Shown here in pieces: positions 7,300 through 15,622 of a DNA stretch of 44,978 nucleotides. A program made the position numbers and the translations under genes. Positions within the stretch are counted from its first letter, which is position 1. The number at the start of each line of letters is the position of its first letter. The notes under the pieces were generated by a model. It had not been told where the DNA came from and searched no databases. It was given only the letters and a program-made list of their open reading frames with translations. This DNA is from a virus: positions 1 to 44,978 of IMG/VR virus record IMGVR_UViG_3300021378_000045. The stretch is one strand, 5' to 3'.

Positions 7300-7518
7300 T
7301 TATCTATATAAAGTTACTAAATGACCGAAGTTGTTATCAAAAACTTGAACTAAGTTTTCGTAATCACCACTTCTCATTTCATCACAAATAGAACTCCAAT
7401 CCATTCCAAGAGTTTTTCCTAGCTTAGTTGCAAATCCTAATAAGTAAAATGCATTACCTTCAGGACCAGTTAAATCGATTTCAATTGCGGTGTTTAGGGA
7501 TTGTTTTTGTTTAATCAT
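7300..7518 (-). CDS. Small hypothetical protein, 72 aa
   Basis: MIKQKQSLNTAIEIDLTGPE then GNAFYLLGFATKLGKTLGMD resembles small conserved phage proteins with a Gly-rich turn followed by two helices (cf. DWSSICDEMRSGDYENLVQV). No function is known to me. It has a dedicated promoter (7528-7569) and sits alone between two promoter cassettes. Confidence 0.6.
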   Translation of the reverse strand: MIKQKQSLNTAIEIDLTGPEGNAFYLLGFATKLGKTLGMDWSSICDEMRSGDYENLVQVFDNNFGHLVTLYR

Positions 7519-7527
7519 ATCTTTCTT

Positions 7528-7569
7528 ATTTACATAGTAAATATACGAAAAATAAATGAGAAAACCTAA
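7528..7569 (-). promoter_or_regulatory. Bacteroidetes-type promoter cassette, variant -33 (P4)
   Basis: TATATTTAC at 7545-7537, dyad at 7528-7542. The -33 position at 7569-7566 reads TTAG instead of TTTG. The transcript would have a short ordinary leader, because the cassette reads AAATAAG where others read AAATGAG. Confidence 0.7.
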
Positions 7570-7586
7570 TTTTTTAACAATTATTT

Positions 7587-8249
7587 TTAAGAATAATTTT
7601 GTAGTAACTTAAGTAGTTCATCTAATGCCTGATGTCTGTGGTTATCTTGTAAAGATACAGAGTACACATATTGTGATTCTTTAACTTTTGGTACATCATG
7701 AACTGCTGAATCGTTTGTGAATTTTAAATCAATCTGTTGTGGGTCTCCAGTTAATATCATGGTAGAACCTTTACCCAATCTACCCAATACCATACTAAGT
7801 TGTTGTTTAGTTAGATTTTGAAATTCATCTACAATTACACAAGAGTTCTCAAATGTTCTTCCTCTAAAGTGAGATAAAGATACTAATTCAATATTTTCAT
7901 CATTCTCCATCTTTTGTAAAATAGCAGGTTTGTTGTAAACCTTTCTCATATTAGAACGAATTGGAACTAACCATGGTTCCATCTTTTCATTTAAAGAACC
8001 AGGTAGATAACCATTATCTTCATTAGATACAGTTGGTCTTGTTATAACAATCTTATTTATTTGTCTTGTAAAGAACATATCTAATCCTACTTGAACTGCA
8101 AGAAGAGTTTTACCACTACCTGCTTTACCCAATAAAAAATTATATGGATGATACAAGATGTTTGCCTTTGCATCTTTTTGTTCTTCTGAAAGTGTTATAT
8201 TAAATTTAATCTTTCCCTTTGGTGGGTTTTTACTAATATTATCTGCCAT
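7587..8249 (-). CDS. phoH: PhoH-like P-loop ATPase
   Basis: 220 aa. Walker A GKAGSGKT (41-48), Walker B CVIVDEFQN (137-145) and the sensor-like TGDPQQID (167-174) are all intact and spaced as in PhoH, an SF1-helicase-like ATPase common in marine phages. Length equals the core domain with no extra RNA-binding or PIN domain. Its role during infection is unsettled; RNA unwinding or decay is proposed for the family. Confidence 0.9.
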   Translation of the reverse strand: MADNISKNPPKGKIKFNITLSEEQKDAKANILYHPYNFLLGKAGSGKTLLAVQVGLDMFFTRQINKIVITRPTVSNEDNGYLPGSLNEKMEPWLVPIRSNMRKVYNKPAILQKMENDENIELVSLSHFRGRTFENSCVIVDEFQNLTKQQLSMVLGRLGKGSTMILTGDPQQIDLKFTNDSAVHDVPKVKESQYVYSVSLQDNHRHQALDELLKLLQNYS

Positions 8250-8260
8250 CTTTGTTTTCT

Positions 8261-8905
8261 TTAAATTAATTCAGTTTTCCTCCAATTTGTTGGTATAATA
8301 TTTATATTATACTTTTCACATAAAATTGTTAAAGACCATCCTTCTCCATATCCAATTTTACCATCAGCTACATACTTGTCTGTTCTAGTTCTATCGGATG
8401 TACTAAACATTTTTTCAAGTGGGTCTTGTAGGATAGAAATATCTTGTGAAATATCTTGTATATTGTTTAGGTATGGAAATGATATGAATGCTTCTGGAAT
8501 ATATCCATCGCCAATAGTATTTAATCCTACTTTTGATAAAAGGGGTTTTATTTTTTCTTTAAAGCCACCTCCAAATACTTTTATAAAATCAGTATCAATC
8601 AGATTATAATGATAATAACAATACAAACTCATATCATCATATTCTAAATTGGTATTAACTTTACTTAACCAATCAGCATCTACATATGTGATTCGTTTTT
8701 TAAGCTTCGATGATACCGTCATTATATGATTTAATTTCTCATAATAGCTAAATACATCTCTATTATAAGTGTAGTTAATACAATTTGGAAAGTATGTTGG
8801 ATTATCTGTTAGGATGTGGACTGTTTCTGTTTCTGCGAAAGTATTTATAGAATTATAATATTTTTCACACCATTCACTACCAATACACATTGTTGCGTAA
8901 ATCAT
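8261..8905 (-). CDS. Probable glycosyltransferase (GT-A-like), 214 aa
   Basis: The N-terminus MIYATMCIGSEW resembles the first strand of a GT-A nucleotide-sugar domain, and ITYVDADWL (73-80) supplies a D-x-D metal-binding motif at D76 and D78. Late GYGEGWSLTILCEKY fits an acceptor-side helix. The overall style matches glycosyltransferase-like proteins of marine phages that sit near virion genes. The sugar and acceptor are unknown. It could decorate virion or host-surface glycans with the adjacent sulfotransferase. Confidence 0.6.
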   Translation of the reverse strand: MIYATMCIGSEWCEKYYNSINTFAETETVHILTDNPTYFPNCINYTYNRDVFSYYEKLNHIMTVSSKLKKRITYVDADWLSKVNTNLEYDDMSLYCYYHYNLIDTDFIKVFGGGFKEKIKPLLSKVGLNTIGDGYIPEAFISFPYLNNIQDISQDISILQDPLEKMFSTSDRTRTDKYVADGKIGYGEGWSLTILCEKYNINIIPTNWRKTELI

Positions 8906-8919
8906 TCAGTAACATTTTA

Positions 8920-8951
8920 CAAATATAAATATAGGTACTTTCTTCGTAACT
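8920..8951 (-). promoter_or_regulatory. Candidate late-type promoter (TATATTTATA motif)
   Basis: In sense the site reads TATATTTATATTTG. It contains TATATTTATA (8933-8924) and an overlapping TATATTTG (8927-8920), but no TTTG 20 nt upstream. It lies 18 nt before the glycosyltransferase start. The same AT motif recurs at 12556, 13907, 14092 and 15609. Confidence 0.35.
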
Positions 8952-8969
8952 CCAACTATTAAACAAGTA

Positions 8970-9707
8970 TTATATAAGCGACCAACTTCCTTTACCTTGA
9001 TATTTTTTACGGTCTAGCTTCATTTTTGTAATTTTCCTCTCTTTTTTAGACATTTCACCTATAAAATCTAATGAGTCTTTGAAAAGAGTTACTTTATCTT
9101 TCTTTCTGTATTGAGTTTTTACTTTAGAATTATAAAATATGTCTGCTAAATTTTCTGGGAGGTTAAGTCTTTCTGATATTCGAGTACAATCTTCATACAT
9201 TTTAGAACCTGGACCTGAATCCTTGCTATAAGTAATATAGTCATCGGTAATAAGTTTATCGTTTAAAGAATATATACGCCAGTTTTGTTCACTAACATTA
9301 TTTTTACCTCTAACTCTTTGTTGTTTTAATATTCTAACCCAATCGTTAATATTATCTGGAAGTGAATTTGGCCAAAGTGCTCTTTGAAAGAAGTATCTAC
9401 TAACAAAGAGGTCAACTGGCTCTCTAATAATTGTAAATTTAAAATAAGAGTCAAATATATCTTTATCTTTATATTGAGGTGCTTCTAGAAACTTTAATAA
9501 ATCTGCAGCAGAACTATGATTTACTAGTCCATCAGCATTTTTATTTCTCAACCCTAAGTTATCTCTAAGTGCTTCTTCTTTGTCAGACATTATTCTGGTG
9601 ACAATATCATCATCAGTTGAAAATTTTGAAAGAGCAATTTCCATGCTAGTTCCTCCAACTTTATAGCTTTTGAAGAAAATAAACTCGTACTTGTGGTTTA
9701 TTATCAT
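8970..9707 (-). CDS. Sulfotransferase-family protein, 245 aa
   Basis: It has both PAPS-binding signatures: the 5'-phosphosulfate loop FKSYKVGGTSME (12-23, with K16 and T20-S21) and the 3'-phosphate motif IIREPVDLFVSRY (93-105, with R95 and S103). The spacing matches cytosolic and carbohydrate sulfotransferases of the Sulfotransfer_2 type. It would transfer sulfate to a glycan or other hydroxyl. Neighbouring glycosyltransferase and putative virion genes suggest a surface glycan as acceptor (inference). Confidence 0.75.
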   Translation of the reverse strand: MIINHKYEFIFFKSYKVGGTSMEIALSKFSTDDDIVTRIMSDKEEALRDNLGLRNKNADGLVNHSSAADLLKFLEAPQYKDKDIFDSYFKFTIIREPVDLFVSRYFFQRALWPNSLPDNINDWVRILKQQRVRGKNNVSEQNWRIYSLNDKLITDDYITYSKDSGPGSKMYEDCTRISERLNLPENLADIFYNSKVKTQYRKKDKVTLFKDSLDFIGEMSKKERKITKMKLDRKKYQGKGSWSLI

Positions 9708-9739
9708 TTTTAATTAATATAGGTAGTAATGAAACTATA

Positions 9740-9883
9740 CTATGATAAATGCTTATTCTTAAAGAATTGAATAAACTTTTCGTTTATAATAGTAATTGCA
9801 GATTTTTCTTCTGCTGTTAAAGATACTGAACGTAGTTGTCTTTTATCGCTTTGGGATATTTTTTTGTATATGCTAGTTGCCAT
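9740..9883 (-). CDS. Small hypothetical protein, 47 aa
   Basis: MATSIYKKISQSDKRQLRSV, then SLTAEEKSAITIINEKFIQF, a basic helical peptide with a clear AAGGA ribosome-binding site 8 nt before the ATG. It sits between the sulfotransferase and Hint-protein genes. No recognised family. Confidence 0.55.
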   Translation of the reverse strand: MATSIYKKISQSDKRQLRSVSLTAEEKSAITIINEKFIQFFKNKHLS

Positions 9884-9898
9884 TTTATTTTTCCTTTA

Positions 9899-10555
9899 TT
9901 ATTTAGTTTTATGAACGATTAAATGTCCTACAATATAATTATCTCCACTTGTTGGAGTCAGTTTGTACATAGGAGTACTTTTTGCTATATAGTTCTGTTC
10001 TAAATGAGCATTTGTTTTTGATGGGTCATTGTTAATATCATTTACATCTAAATTAATTGAAGTAAACTCAATTCCCTCAATACGTCTATAACAACTTTCA
10101 GCTCCTTCAGATATACTACCCGATGCTTCTAATGAATTTAGATAAAATCTATCAGCAACTACTCCAACTGTACCTTCTGATAGTGTGGAATCACCATGAG
10201 GAATACATTGATAACCATCTTGAGTGTAAATTAACGTATCTACTGAGTGTTTTGATTCTGTAAATAGTTGACCATGTTCATCACCAACATAATATACACC
10301 ATAAGCTCTACTTCCTTCTCCCATATTATAATTGATGTAATCTTCTACTATTGAAGAAGAATCTATACTTGCAATTGTAGATGTACCAAACGTTCCTACG
10401 TTCATACCAGTCCCATCAGCTCCATTTCCTTCACTAAATGTAAATGTACCAGTACCTTCGGTATAAGTCATTATACTTTCACCAACTACTAATTCATTAA
10501 ATGATTTATATGAACCATCTGCTAATCTAACTTTACTATACGGTAAAAAACTCAT
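9899..10555 (-). CDS. Stand-alone Hint-fold protein with Ser in place of Cys1, 218 aa
   Basis: Almost the whole protein matches a Hedgehog/intein (Hint) layout. Block A is SFLPYSKVRLADGSYKSFNE (2-21), followed by LVVGE. Block B is FTESKHSVDTLIYTQDGYQ (about 115-133). Blocks F/G are MYKLTPTSGDNYIVGHLIVH (about 196-215). The first-residue nucleophile aligns with Ser2 directly after Met1, and the end is HKTK rather than HN. It is therefore probably inactive in self-cleavage, or starts with a Ser nucleophile after Met removal. It lies immediately downstream of the 653-aa protein with an intact-looking Hint domain and has an AGGAG ribosome-binding site. Confidence 0.6.
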   Translation of the reverse strand: MSFLPYSKVRLADGSYKSFNELVVGESIMTYTEGTGTFTFSEGNGADGTGMNVGTFGTSTIASIDSSSIVEDYINYNMGEGSRAYGVYYVGDEHGQLFTESKHSVDTLIYTQDGYQCIPHGDSTLSEGTVGVVADRFYLNSLEASGSISEGAESCYRRIEGIEFTSINLDVNDINNDPSKTNAHLEQNYIAKSTPMYKLTPTSGDNYIVGHLIVHKTK

Positions 10556-10569
10556 ATTTTATTCTCCTA

Positions 10570-12531
10570 TTATTTATTATGTACTACAACAGAACCTGCT
10601 ATATAATTGTGAAGTCCTTCAACTGTAAAATTGTAAACCGGTGTATCTTCATCTGCAAATTCTATTTCTATACTTTTTATTTTAACATATCTATGAACAT
10701 CTTCAGTATCTTCTCTTGAATCCATCATTACTAATTCATCACCAGTAGTTAATATTTTAACTTCTTCTCCACCAGCCCAAGGTTCTTGATTAACCAATGG
10801 TGCTAATGCTTTCCAACCATCTTTTGTTAAGAACGGGTGTTCTGGTGTAAATCTAATTCCTAAATCATTTCCACCCTCATCGGTTCCATCCTCTTCGAGA
10901 AATATTTTAAAGAATCCGGCAGTTCCATATCCACATTCTCTACAACCTTCTATGTGGTCTCCAACAGTATGTCTATGGTCTATATCAGTTACAACACCTT
11001 CTGTAAATGTTTGTAGTTCTTCATCCCAACTTCCTACTACATCACCCACTACAATATCTTCTATGTTTTTGGTAGGTTGTTCCTCTCCCATCACAATTTG
11101 AGTTCCTGCTGCAAAACAAGTAGCTCCATAGTTGTTGTGTGCTACTAAAAATACACCCGTATTATCTATTAAGTATGTATCTTCAGTTTCCATGTTTAAC
11201 TCAAATGTTTTTTCTTCTGAACCGAATACTATAATACTATTTTCTACAATATCTAATCTCGAACCACTTGCTGTAAATAATTGATGTCTACCTACTACTA
11301 TATCACCAGTCAATTCAAATTTTACTTTATCTTCTAATGAATCATAAACCAATAGTGGTAATCCACTTCCAACCATTACAGTATTATCATCTGATGAACT
11401 TATTTGTGATAAAACTCCATATTCTAATGAATGTGATTCTTTACTTACAAGAGTAGATGAGGTGATATTAGTTTCACCTGGTAAGGTATTACCATCAAAA
11501 GACCAACTTAATATGGTTCCCATATCATCAACATCGGGAAGACCTGCAATATCTAAAGATTTATATGTGTTACCTATTGAAGTTGCATATGCTGGTATAA
11601 GTGTACCATCAGTAGCATCTTGTAAGCTTGATGAAGAAAATACACCTGTTGTATTTTTCCAATTCTCTTTTGGCCAATTGGTTGCAAATTCATATCTGTG
11701 TTTGTTTTCTATTTTATTTAAAAGAACATCATTATCCATTACAAGGGGAACGGTTGGTACTTCTAACCATGATTTTATTTTATACATACCAACATTAACA
11801 ATATTTAACTCACTTCCAAATAATATATTACAACTTCTATATGAATGCATAGTATTAGTATCTTCAGAAGTATCAAAATATGTTGACCAAATTTCACCAT
11901 CATTGTAATTAGATGCAATTATGGAAGTATATCTATCCTCTATTGAGTCACCATCAACACCATCGCCTATTTTATAGAAGTTTAGTTGAGCTCCATTATT
12001 AGAAAATCTACCTTCTTTAACTGCAAAATCAGGAGTCATAGAATTATTTGTAGTTCTAACTAAGGTATCACCAACATAGCTATCAGCTGATGAGGATATG
12101 TAATGAGGAATTATATCAGCTGATGAGGTTTCATCTGAATATAGTTTATATAAGTTTACACCATTACTACAATACTCACTATCAAATATAGCTGCTTCAT
12201 TGTAAGCCATTCTCAAAACAAATTTAGTAGCACTATCTTGTACATCTGTTGGATATATAGTTTCCATAGTTTCTTCAGTTTCTTCAACTGAGAAAGTAGT
12301 TGTTGCGGCTGTTAAAGCTTCTTTTAAGTTTTTTACTAAATATTCTTGAAATGGTTTGTGTACAATGTGTACACTATCTATTGAAGCTGAATCTAATTGT
12401 TCAATAAATGGGTCCCAATCAAAATGCATTAGTGATGCTGATGGGAAATCAGTATCGGTATTTAATTCCAATAACTTGAAGCCATCAAATTCTGTTTTAA
12501 TATAATCGGCTGAGTAGAGTGTACCTTTCAT
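10570..12531 (-). CDS. Putative virion protein with C-terminal Hint domain, 653 aa
   Basis: Residues 1-471 are Ser/Thr/Asp-rich, beta-strand-rich and look like a phage structural or fibre protein, without a recognised family. Residues 472-653 form a Hint domain: block A CFAAGTQIVMG with Cys472 preceded by ATC, NIEDIVVGD, block B FTPEHPFLTKDGW (about 561-573), block F VYNFTVEGLHNYI and block G VVVHN, with only one residue (Lys) after the Asn. No Cys, Ser or Thr follows HN, so complete splicing is unlikely. N-S acyl shift and cleavage at Cys472, as in bacterial intein-like domains, is the expected chemistry. A CRECGYG pair lies inside the Hint insertion. Confidence 0.7.
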   Translation of the reverse strand: MKGTLYSADYIKTEFDGFKLLELNTDTDFPSASLMHFDWDPFIEQLDSASIDSVHIVHKPFQEYLVKNLKEALTAATTTFSVEETEETMETIYPTDVQDSATKFVLRMAYNEAAIFDSEYCSNGVNLYKLYSDETSSADIIPHYISSSADSYVGDTLVRTTNNSMTPDFAVKEGRFSNNGAQLNFYKIGDGVDGDSIEDRYTSIIASNYNDGEIWSTYFDTSEDTNTMHSYRSCNILFGSELNIVNVGMYKIKSWLEVPTVPLVMDNDVLLNKIENKHRYEFATNWPKENWKNTTGVFSSSSLQDATDGTLIPAYATSIGNTYKSLDIAGLPDVDDMGTILSWSFDGNTLPGETNITSSTLVSKESHSLEYGVLSQISSSDDNTVMVGSGLPLLVYDSLEDKVKFELTGDIVVGRHQLFTASGSRLDIVENSIIVFGSEEKTFELNMETEDTYLIDNTGVFLVAHNNYGATCFAAGTQIVMGEEQPTKNIEDIVVGDVVGSWDEELQTFTEGVVTDIDHRHTVGDHIEGCRECGYGTAGFFKIFLEEDGTDEGGNDLGIRFTPEHPFLTKDGWKALAPLVNQEPWAGGEEVKILTTGDELVMMDSREDTEDVHRYVKIKSIEIEFADEDTPVYNFTVEGLHNYIAGSVVVHNK

Positions 12532-12555
12532 TGTCTATGTTCCTTGTTTTTCTAA

Positions 12556-12565
12556 TATAAATATA
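12556..12565 (-). promoter_or_regulatory. Candidate late-type promoter element TATATTTATA
   Basis: This 10-bp element (sense) sits 24 nt upstream of the 653-aa protein start, between it and the previous stop. It is identical to the copies at 8924, 13907 and 15609. No -33 TTTG is present. Confidence 0.35.
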
Positions 12566-12931
12566 CTAAAGTATTGTTTCCTTAATGTTTTTAAGTGTTC
12601 TATGTTCTTTTTGTTTTAAATTTCTTTTTATGAACTTACTAATTTTACCACAAATTTCATATTTTTCGTTATTTTTAAACCAATTTAATGATATATTGAG
12701 TAATTCACCAAAATCTTTTCTTTCTATTTTAATAACGGCACCTGCGTGGGGATGTACTAACATAACTAACTCATTCTGGTCACCCCTAACGTTTGCTCTA
12801 TTTATTTCTGAAGAAATTTGCCATAAAACATCATTTCCTCTTGATTCAAGAAACGTTTTTGCTCTTGGATTTACATTTACATCTAAATATTTTCTCCAAT
12901 CAACTGTACTAAATGCGCTACTTTTTCTCAT
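12566..12931 (-). CDS. Hypothetical protein, 121 aa
   Basis: MRKSSAFSTVDWRKYLDVNV at the N-terminus, a central beta strand pair (ELVMLVHPHAGAVIKI) and a very basic C-terminal helix (ISKFIKRNLKQKEHRTLKNI). The basic tail could contact nucleic acid. It lies among putative virion genes. No family is recognised. Confidence 0.55.
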   Translation of the reverse strand: MRKSSAFSTVDWRKYLDVNVNPRAKTFLESRGNDVLWQISSEINRANVRGDQNELVMLVHPHAGAVIKIERKDFGELLNISLNWFKNNEKYEICGKISKFIKRNLKQKEHRTLKNIKETIL

Positions 12932-12939
12932 TAATTTCT

Positions 12940-13902
12940 CTAATTAAATATATCAGGTTCATTAAATTCATTATCATCATTATAAGTTCCACTATAAGCT
13001 TTACTGGCTCGTGTCATAAAATCATCTCCAGCGGAATTAACTGAAGTAAATTGATTTGTATTTCCTATTGATACATCACCGCCTAATCCAAATCCAAAAT
13101 CAGTATTTATATCACCAAAAATTGGGTCAAGATAATCAGATAAATCAGTAAATGAAATTGGTTCCATTTCAAGTGGTTCCTGTTTAATAATTTCAATAGG
13201 AGGTACTACAACTTCTTCTTCTACATCTGTTGGTACAGGTGGTATTGATACTGAAAGTGCCTCTTCGCCACCAATCGAACCATCATATCCTGTTGGTTTA
13301 AATGTCATACCAGGATAGCTACCTTCTAAATCATTTTCTGGTTGATATACTCCTAGCCAAGATTGACCACCTCGGGTACCAACCACTTTACCCACATCAT
13401 ATGTTTTACCAGTTGGTGATGTAATAACTCGATTACTTGGTGGGTTGGGATTAGATGATAAAGTTGGGGTAAAGGTTCCAAAGGTTGGTATGGCTTTTGA
13501 AGCTTCATCCGAACCATCTAATAAATAATTTATATATTTTAAAATGTTATCATCATTTTTACCCAACGTAGTAGTGGCTCTTACTTCTGCATATAGTTCA
13601 TCTGTACGATTTGCAAAAGGAGTAGAATCAATAGTCATTGATGATACATTTCTCGTGTTTACTCTTGCTACGGAACGTTGGTGTATGTATGGATTACCAT
13701 TTTTCTGCTCTGCTAACCATGCGGAAGATGCGTAATCAGTTCCATTTACTTTAACTATAAAAGTTATGTTTGAATATGGAACTCCTCGTACACCACCCCA
13801 ACCACTACTTGGTACAGTAGCACGTGCACCCAATTGACCTATAAGGGTTCCACCACTATAAGTGCCATAATCATTAACTAATTGAGATATACTTAGTGCC
13901 AT
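12940..13902 (-). CDS. Putative virion/tail protein, 320 aa
   Basis: The N-terminal third is beta-rich with many Gly/Ser (YGTYSGGTLIGQLGARATVP), typical of phage structural proteins. The middle is Pro-rich (SSNPNPPSNRV, VVVPPIEI) and acidic, and the C-terminus is disordered and Asp/Asn-rich. There are no catalytic motifs. TATATTTATA lies only 4 nt before the ATG, so if it is the promoter the message would be leaderless. The structural assignment is from composition and neighbours only. Confidence 0.5.
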   Translation of the reverse strand: MALSISQLVNDYGTYSGGTLIGQLGARATVPSSGWGGVRGVPYSNITFIVKVNGTDYASSAWLAEQKNGNPYIHQRSVARVNTRNVSSMTIDSTPFANRTDELYAEVRATTTLGKNDDNILKYINYLLDGSDEASKAIPTFGTFTPTLSSNPNPPSNRVITSPTGKTYDVGKVVGTRGGQSWLGVYQPENDLEGSYPGMTFKPTGYDGSIGGEEALSVSIPPVPTDVEEEVVVPPIEIIKQEPLEMEPISFTDLSDYLDPIFGDINTDFGFGLGGDVSIGNTNQFTSVNSAGDDFMTRASKAYSGTYNDDNEFNEPDIFN

Positions 13903-13906
13903 ATAG

Positions 13907-13916
13907 TATAAATATA
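13907..13916 (-). promoter_or_regulatory. Candidate late-type element TATATTTATA
   Basis: This copy of the AT motif lies 4 nt before the start of the 320-aa gene. It could be a -10 box for a leaderless mRNA or simply an A/T-rich start context. Confidence 0.3.
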
Positions 13917-13926
13917 TGGAAAAAAA

Positions 13927-14085
13927 TTACTTGGTAAGTTGTTCGAATGCCTGTTGAATAGAACCATGCATATCTAAAGTTCTATCTTGCTCTTTGAGTT
14001 CTTTAGCAAGTTCCCATACTTCATCCTTGATTCCAAGTGAGTGGGATTTAATTAAAACTTCTTCAGTATATTTTTCGTTTGTCAT
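13927..14085 (-). CDS. Small helical protein, 52 aa, next to radical SAM gene
   Basis: MTNEKYTEEVLIKSHSLGIK continues DEVWELAKELKEQDRTLDMH and ends QQAFEQLTK. It is amphipathic and acidic, with no Cys. It is directly downstream of a radical SAM/twitch-type enzyme, so it might be a substrate or partner, but it lacks the usual residues of known RiPP precursors. A TATAAATATT element (plus reading) sits 6 nt upstream of the ATG. Confidence 0.55.
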   Translation of the reverse strand: MTNEKYTEEVLIKSHSLGIKDEVWELAKELKEQDRTLDMHGSIQQAFEQLTK

Positions 14086-14099
14086 GGTAGGTATAAATA

Positions 14100-15146
14100 T
14101 TATATTATTTTAAAATCTATAAAATTAATAATATTTTTTATTGAATCTTTTAATCTATCTGTTCGTAACGTATTTATACCATTTTCTAAATATACGATTA
14201 CCTCTTTCTTTTCAGCTACTGATAGGGTTTTTATTGAATATTTTTTAGGGTGTGTTACAAAGTTATTAATATGAAGTTCATTTTCATTATGTATTAAGTT
14301 TAATTCAAATAACTGCTCTATAAATTCATATATATCTTTTACATTATACGTTCCAACTGTGTAAGAGATGTGTGTTTTTATATTATTATCATGTAGAGTT
14401 TTAATATTCTTTATAAGTTTATCTGTATTTAATCCGATTCGTATAGCTTCACCCTTTTCATATAACCCATCTAAGCTTACTTGTACTAAAACTTCTTTAA
14501 AATCTTTCCACAATAAAAATAAATCATTAACATCATATTTTATAACAGATAAGTTTGTGTTATATATTATTGATATATTCCTATTGTACTTATGTAAAAA
14601 ACTTAAAAGTTCGAAATGTTCTTTAGTAATTAAAGGCTCTCCACCTGCGAAATATATGTGTTTTATATTTTTTATATATGGAATCAACTCATCTACAAAT
14701 CCATCTTTTATATTTATCACTTTACCTATTCCAAGTTCTTTATGTTTATCCGTATAGTGCATAGATGAATATTCATGACTACACATTATACACTTAAAGT
14801 TACATAGGTTTGAGAACCTAACATCTATATACTCAAAGTTAGGAGTTATATATCCATCAGTATCCATATCATGTTTTGATGATAATTCTTTTCTCCAATT
14901 CTGCCTTAGTGATTCTATACCAACTCGTTCGGTATCCCAACATATTTTACATAGTTCATTCTGTACACCGTTTGTTAAATCTAATCTAAGTTTTCTGAAT
15001 TCTTTACTATTGTAAGCTTCTTCTATTGTTTGGGTTTTTAAACTGATTGGGTTTTTAAAATATCCTGAAATACAACATGCTTTTAGTGTACCATTCGTAT
15101 GTGTGTATAGATGTTTAAATGGTAGAGGGCAGAATACATCTTTCAT
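14100..15146 (-). CDS. Radical SAM protein with extra N-terminal Cys cluster, 348 aa
   Basis: The radical SAM cluster motif is C115-x3-C119-x2-C122 (CNFKCIMC), followed by the SAM-binding GGEP at 168-171. Before the core, Cys residues 6, 24, 25, 66 and 69 (CPLPF, CC, CKICW) look like an auxiliary Fe-S-binding module normally found at the C-terminus of SPASM/twitch enzymes. Such twitch-type proteins are common in marine phages. Their substrates are unknown, with peptide or glycan modification suspected. The ATG overlaps the stop of dCMP deaminase (TAATG). Confidence 0.8.
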   Translation of the reverse strand: MKDVFCPLPFKHLYTHTNGTLKACCISGYFKNPISLKTQTIEEAYNSKEFRKLRLDLTNGVQNELCKICWDTERVGIESLRQNWRKELSSKHDMDTDGYITPNFEYIDVRFSNLCNFKCIMCSHEYSSMHYTDKHKELGIGKVINIKDGFVDELIPYIKNIKHIYFAGGEPLITKEHFELLSFLHKYNRNISIIYNTNLSVIKYDVNDLFLLWKDFKEVLVQVSLDGLYEKGEAIRIGLNTDKLIKNIKTLHDNNIKTHISYTVGTYNVKDIYEFIEQLFELNLIHNENELHINNFVTHPKKYSIKTLSVAEKKEVIVYLENGINTLRTDRLKDSIKNIINFIDFKII

Positions 15147-15604
15147 TACATTCCAGCAAATTCATCATCATAGAAGCAAACGTTAACACCAGCTTCATCA
15201 AACATCTCCCAACTACGTTCTGCGGATTCAACCCATTTTATTCTTTCAGTTCCACCACCCTTTTCACAAAAGATTCGAACGATACCTGCGTTGATAATTC
15301 CTCTTGCACAATCTGAACATGGAACCCCACATGAAAGATACATAGTAGTTCCTTTAGTAGATACTCCGATTCTTGCTGCATTGTAGATAGCATTTCTTTC
15401 AGCGTGTTCAAACCAATAATATTTTTCTGGTCTTTCCTGTCTTTCTTTTTTATCATCCCGTATTCCTCTTGGAAAGGAATTGTATCCTGTCGATACTATC
15501 TCTTTATCTTTACCAACAATAACAGCACCGATTTGTGTGTTAACATCTTTGGATTTAAGTTTAACGTTGTGTGCTAAGTTTCTAAAGTATTCTACCCATC
15601 TCAT
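15146..15604 (-). CDS. dCMP deaminase
   Basis: 152-aa zinc deaminase with H67-A-E69 (FEHAERNAIYNAA) and P95-C96-x2-C99 (GVPCSDCARGI), the catalytic and zinc ligands of the cytidine/deoxycytidylate deaminase family. It converts dCMP to dUMP for dTMP synthesis. Length and the N-terminal SKDVNTQIGAVIV block match phage dCMP deaminases. An AT motif (15609-15618) stands 4 nt before the ATG. Confidence 0.9.
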   Translation of the reverse strand: MRWVEYFRNLAHNVKLKSKDVNTQIGAVIVGKDKEIVSTGYNSFPRGIRDDKKERQERPEKYYWFEHAERNAIYNAARIGVSTKGTTMYLSCGVPCSDCARGIINAGIVRIFCEKGGGTERIKWVESAERSWEMFDEAGVNVCFYDDEFAGM

Positions 15605-15608
15605 ATTA

Positions 15609-15618
15609 TATAAATATA
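15609..15618 (-). promoter_or_regulatory. Candidate late-type element TATATTTATA
   Basis: AT motif in the 18-nt gap between the SGNH-like gene and dCMP deaminase, same as the copies at 8924, 12556 and 13907. Confidence 0.3.
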
Positions 15619-15622
15619 TAAA

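Noticed and set aside
15238-15456. Second frame inside the dCMP deaminase gene
   Set aside because: The deaminase frame has all catalytic residues; this frame is a Lys-rich shadow.
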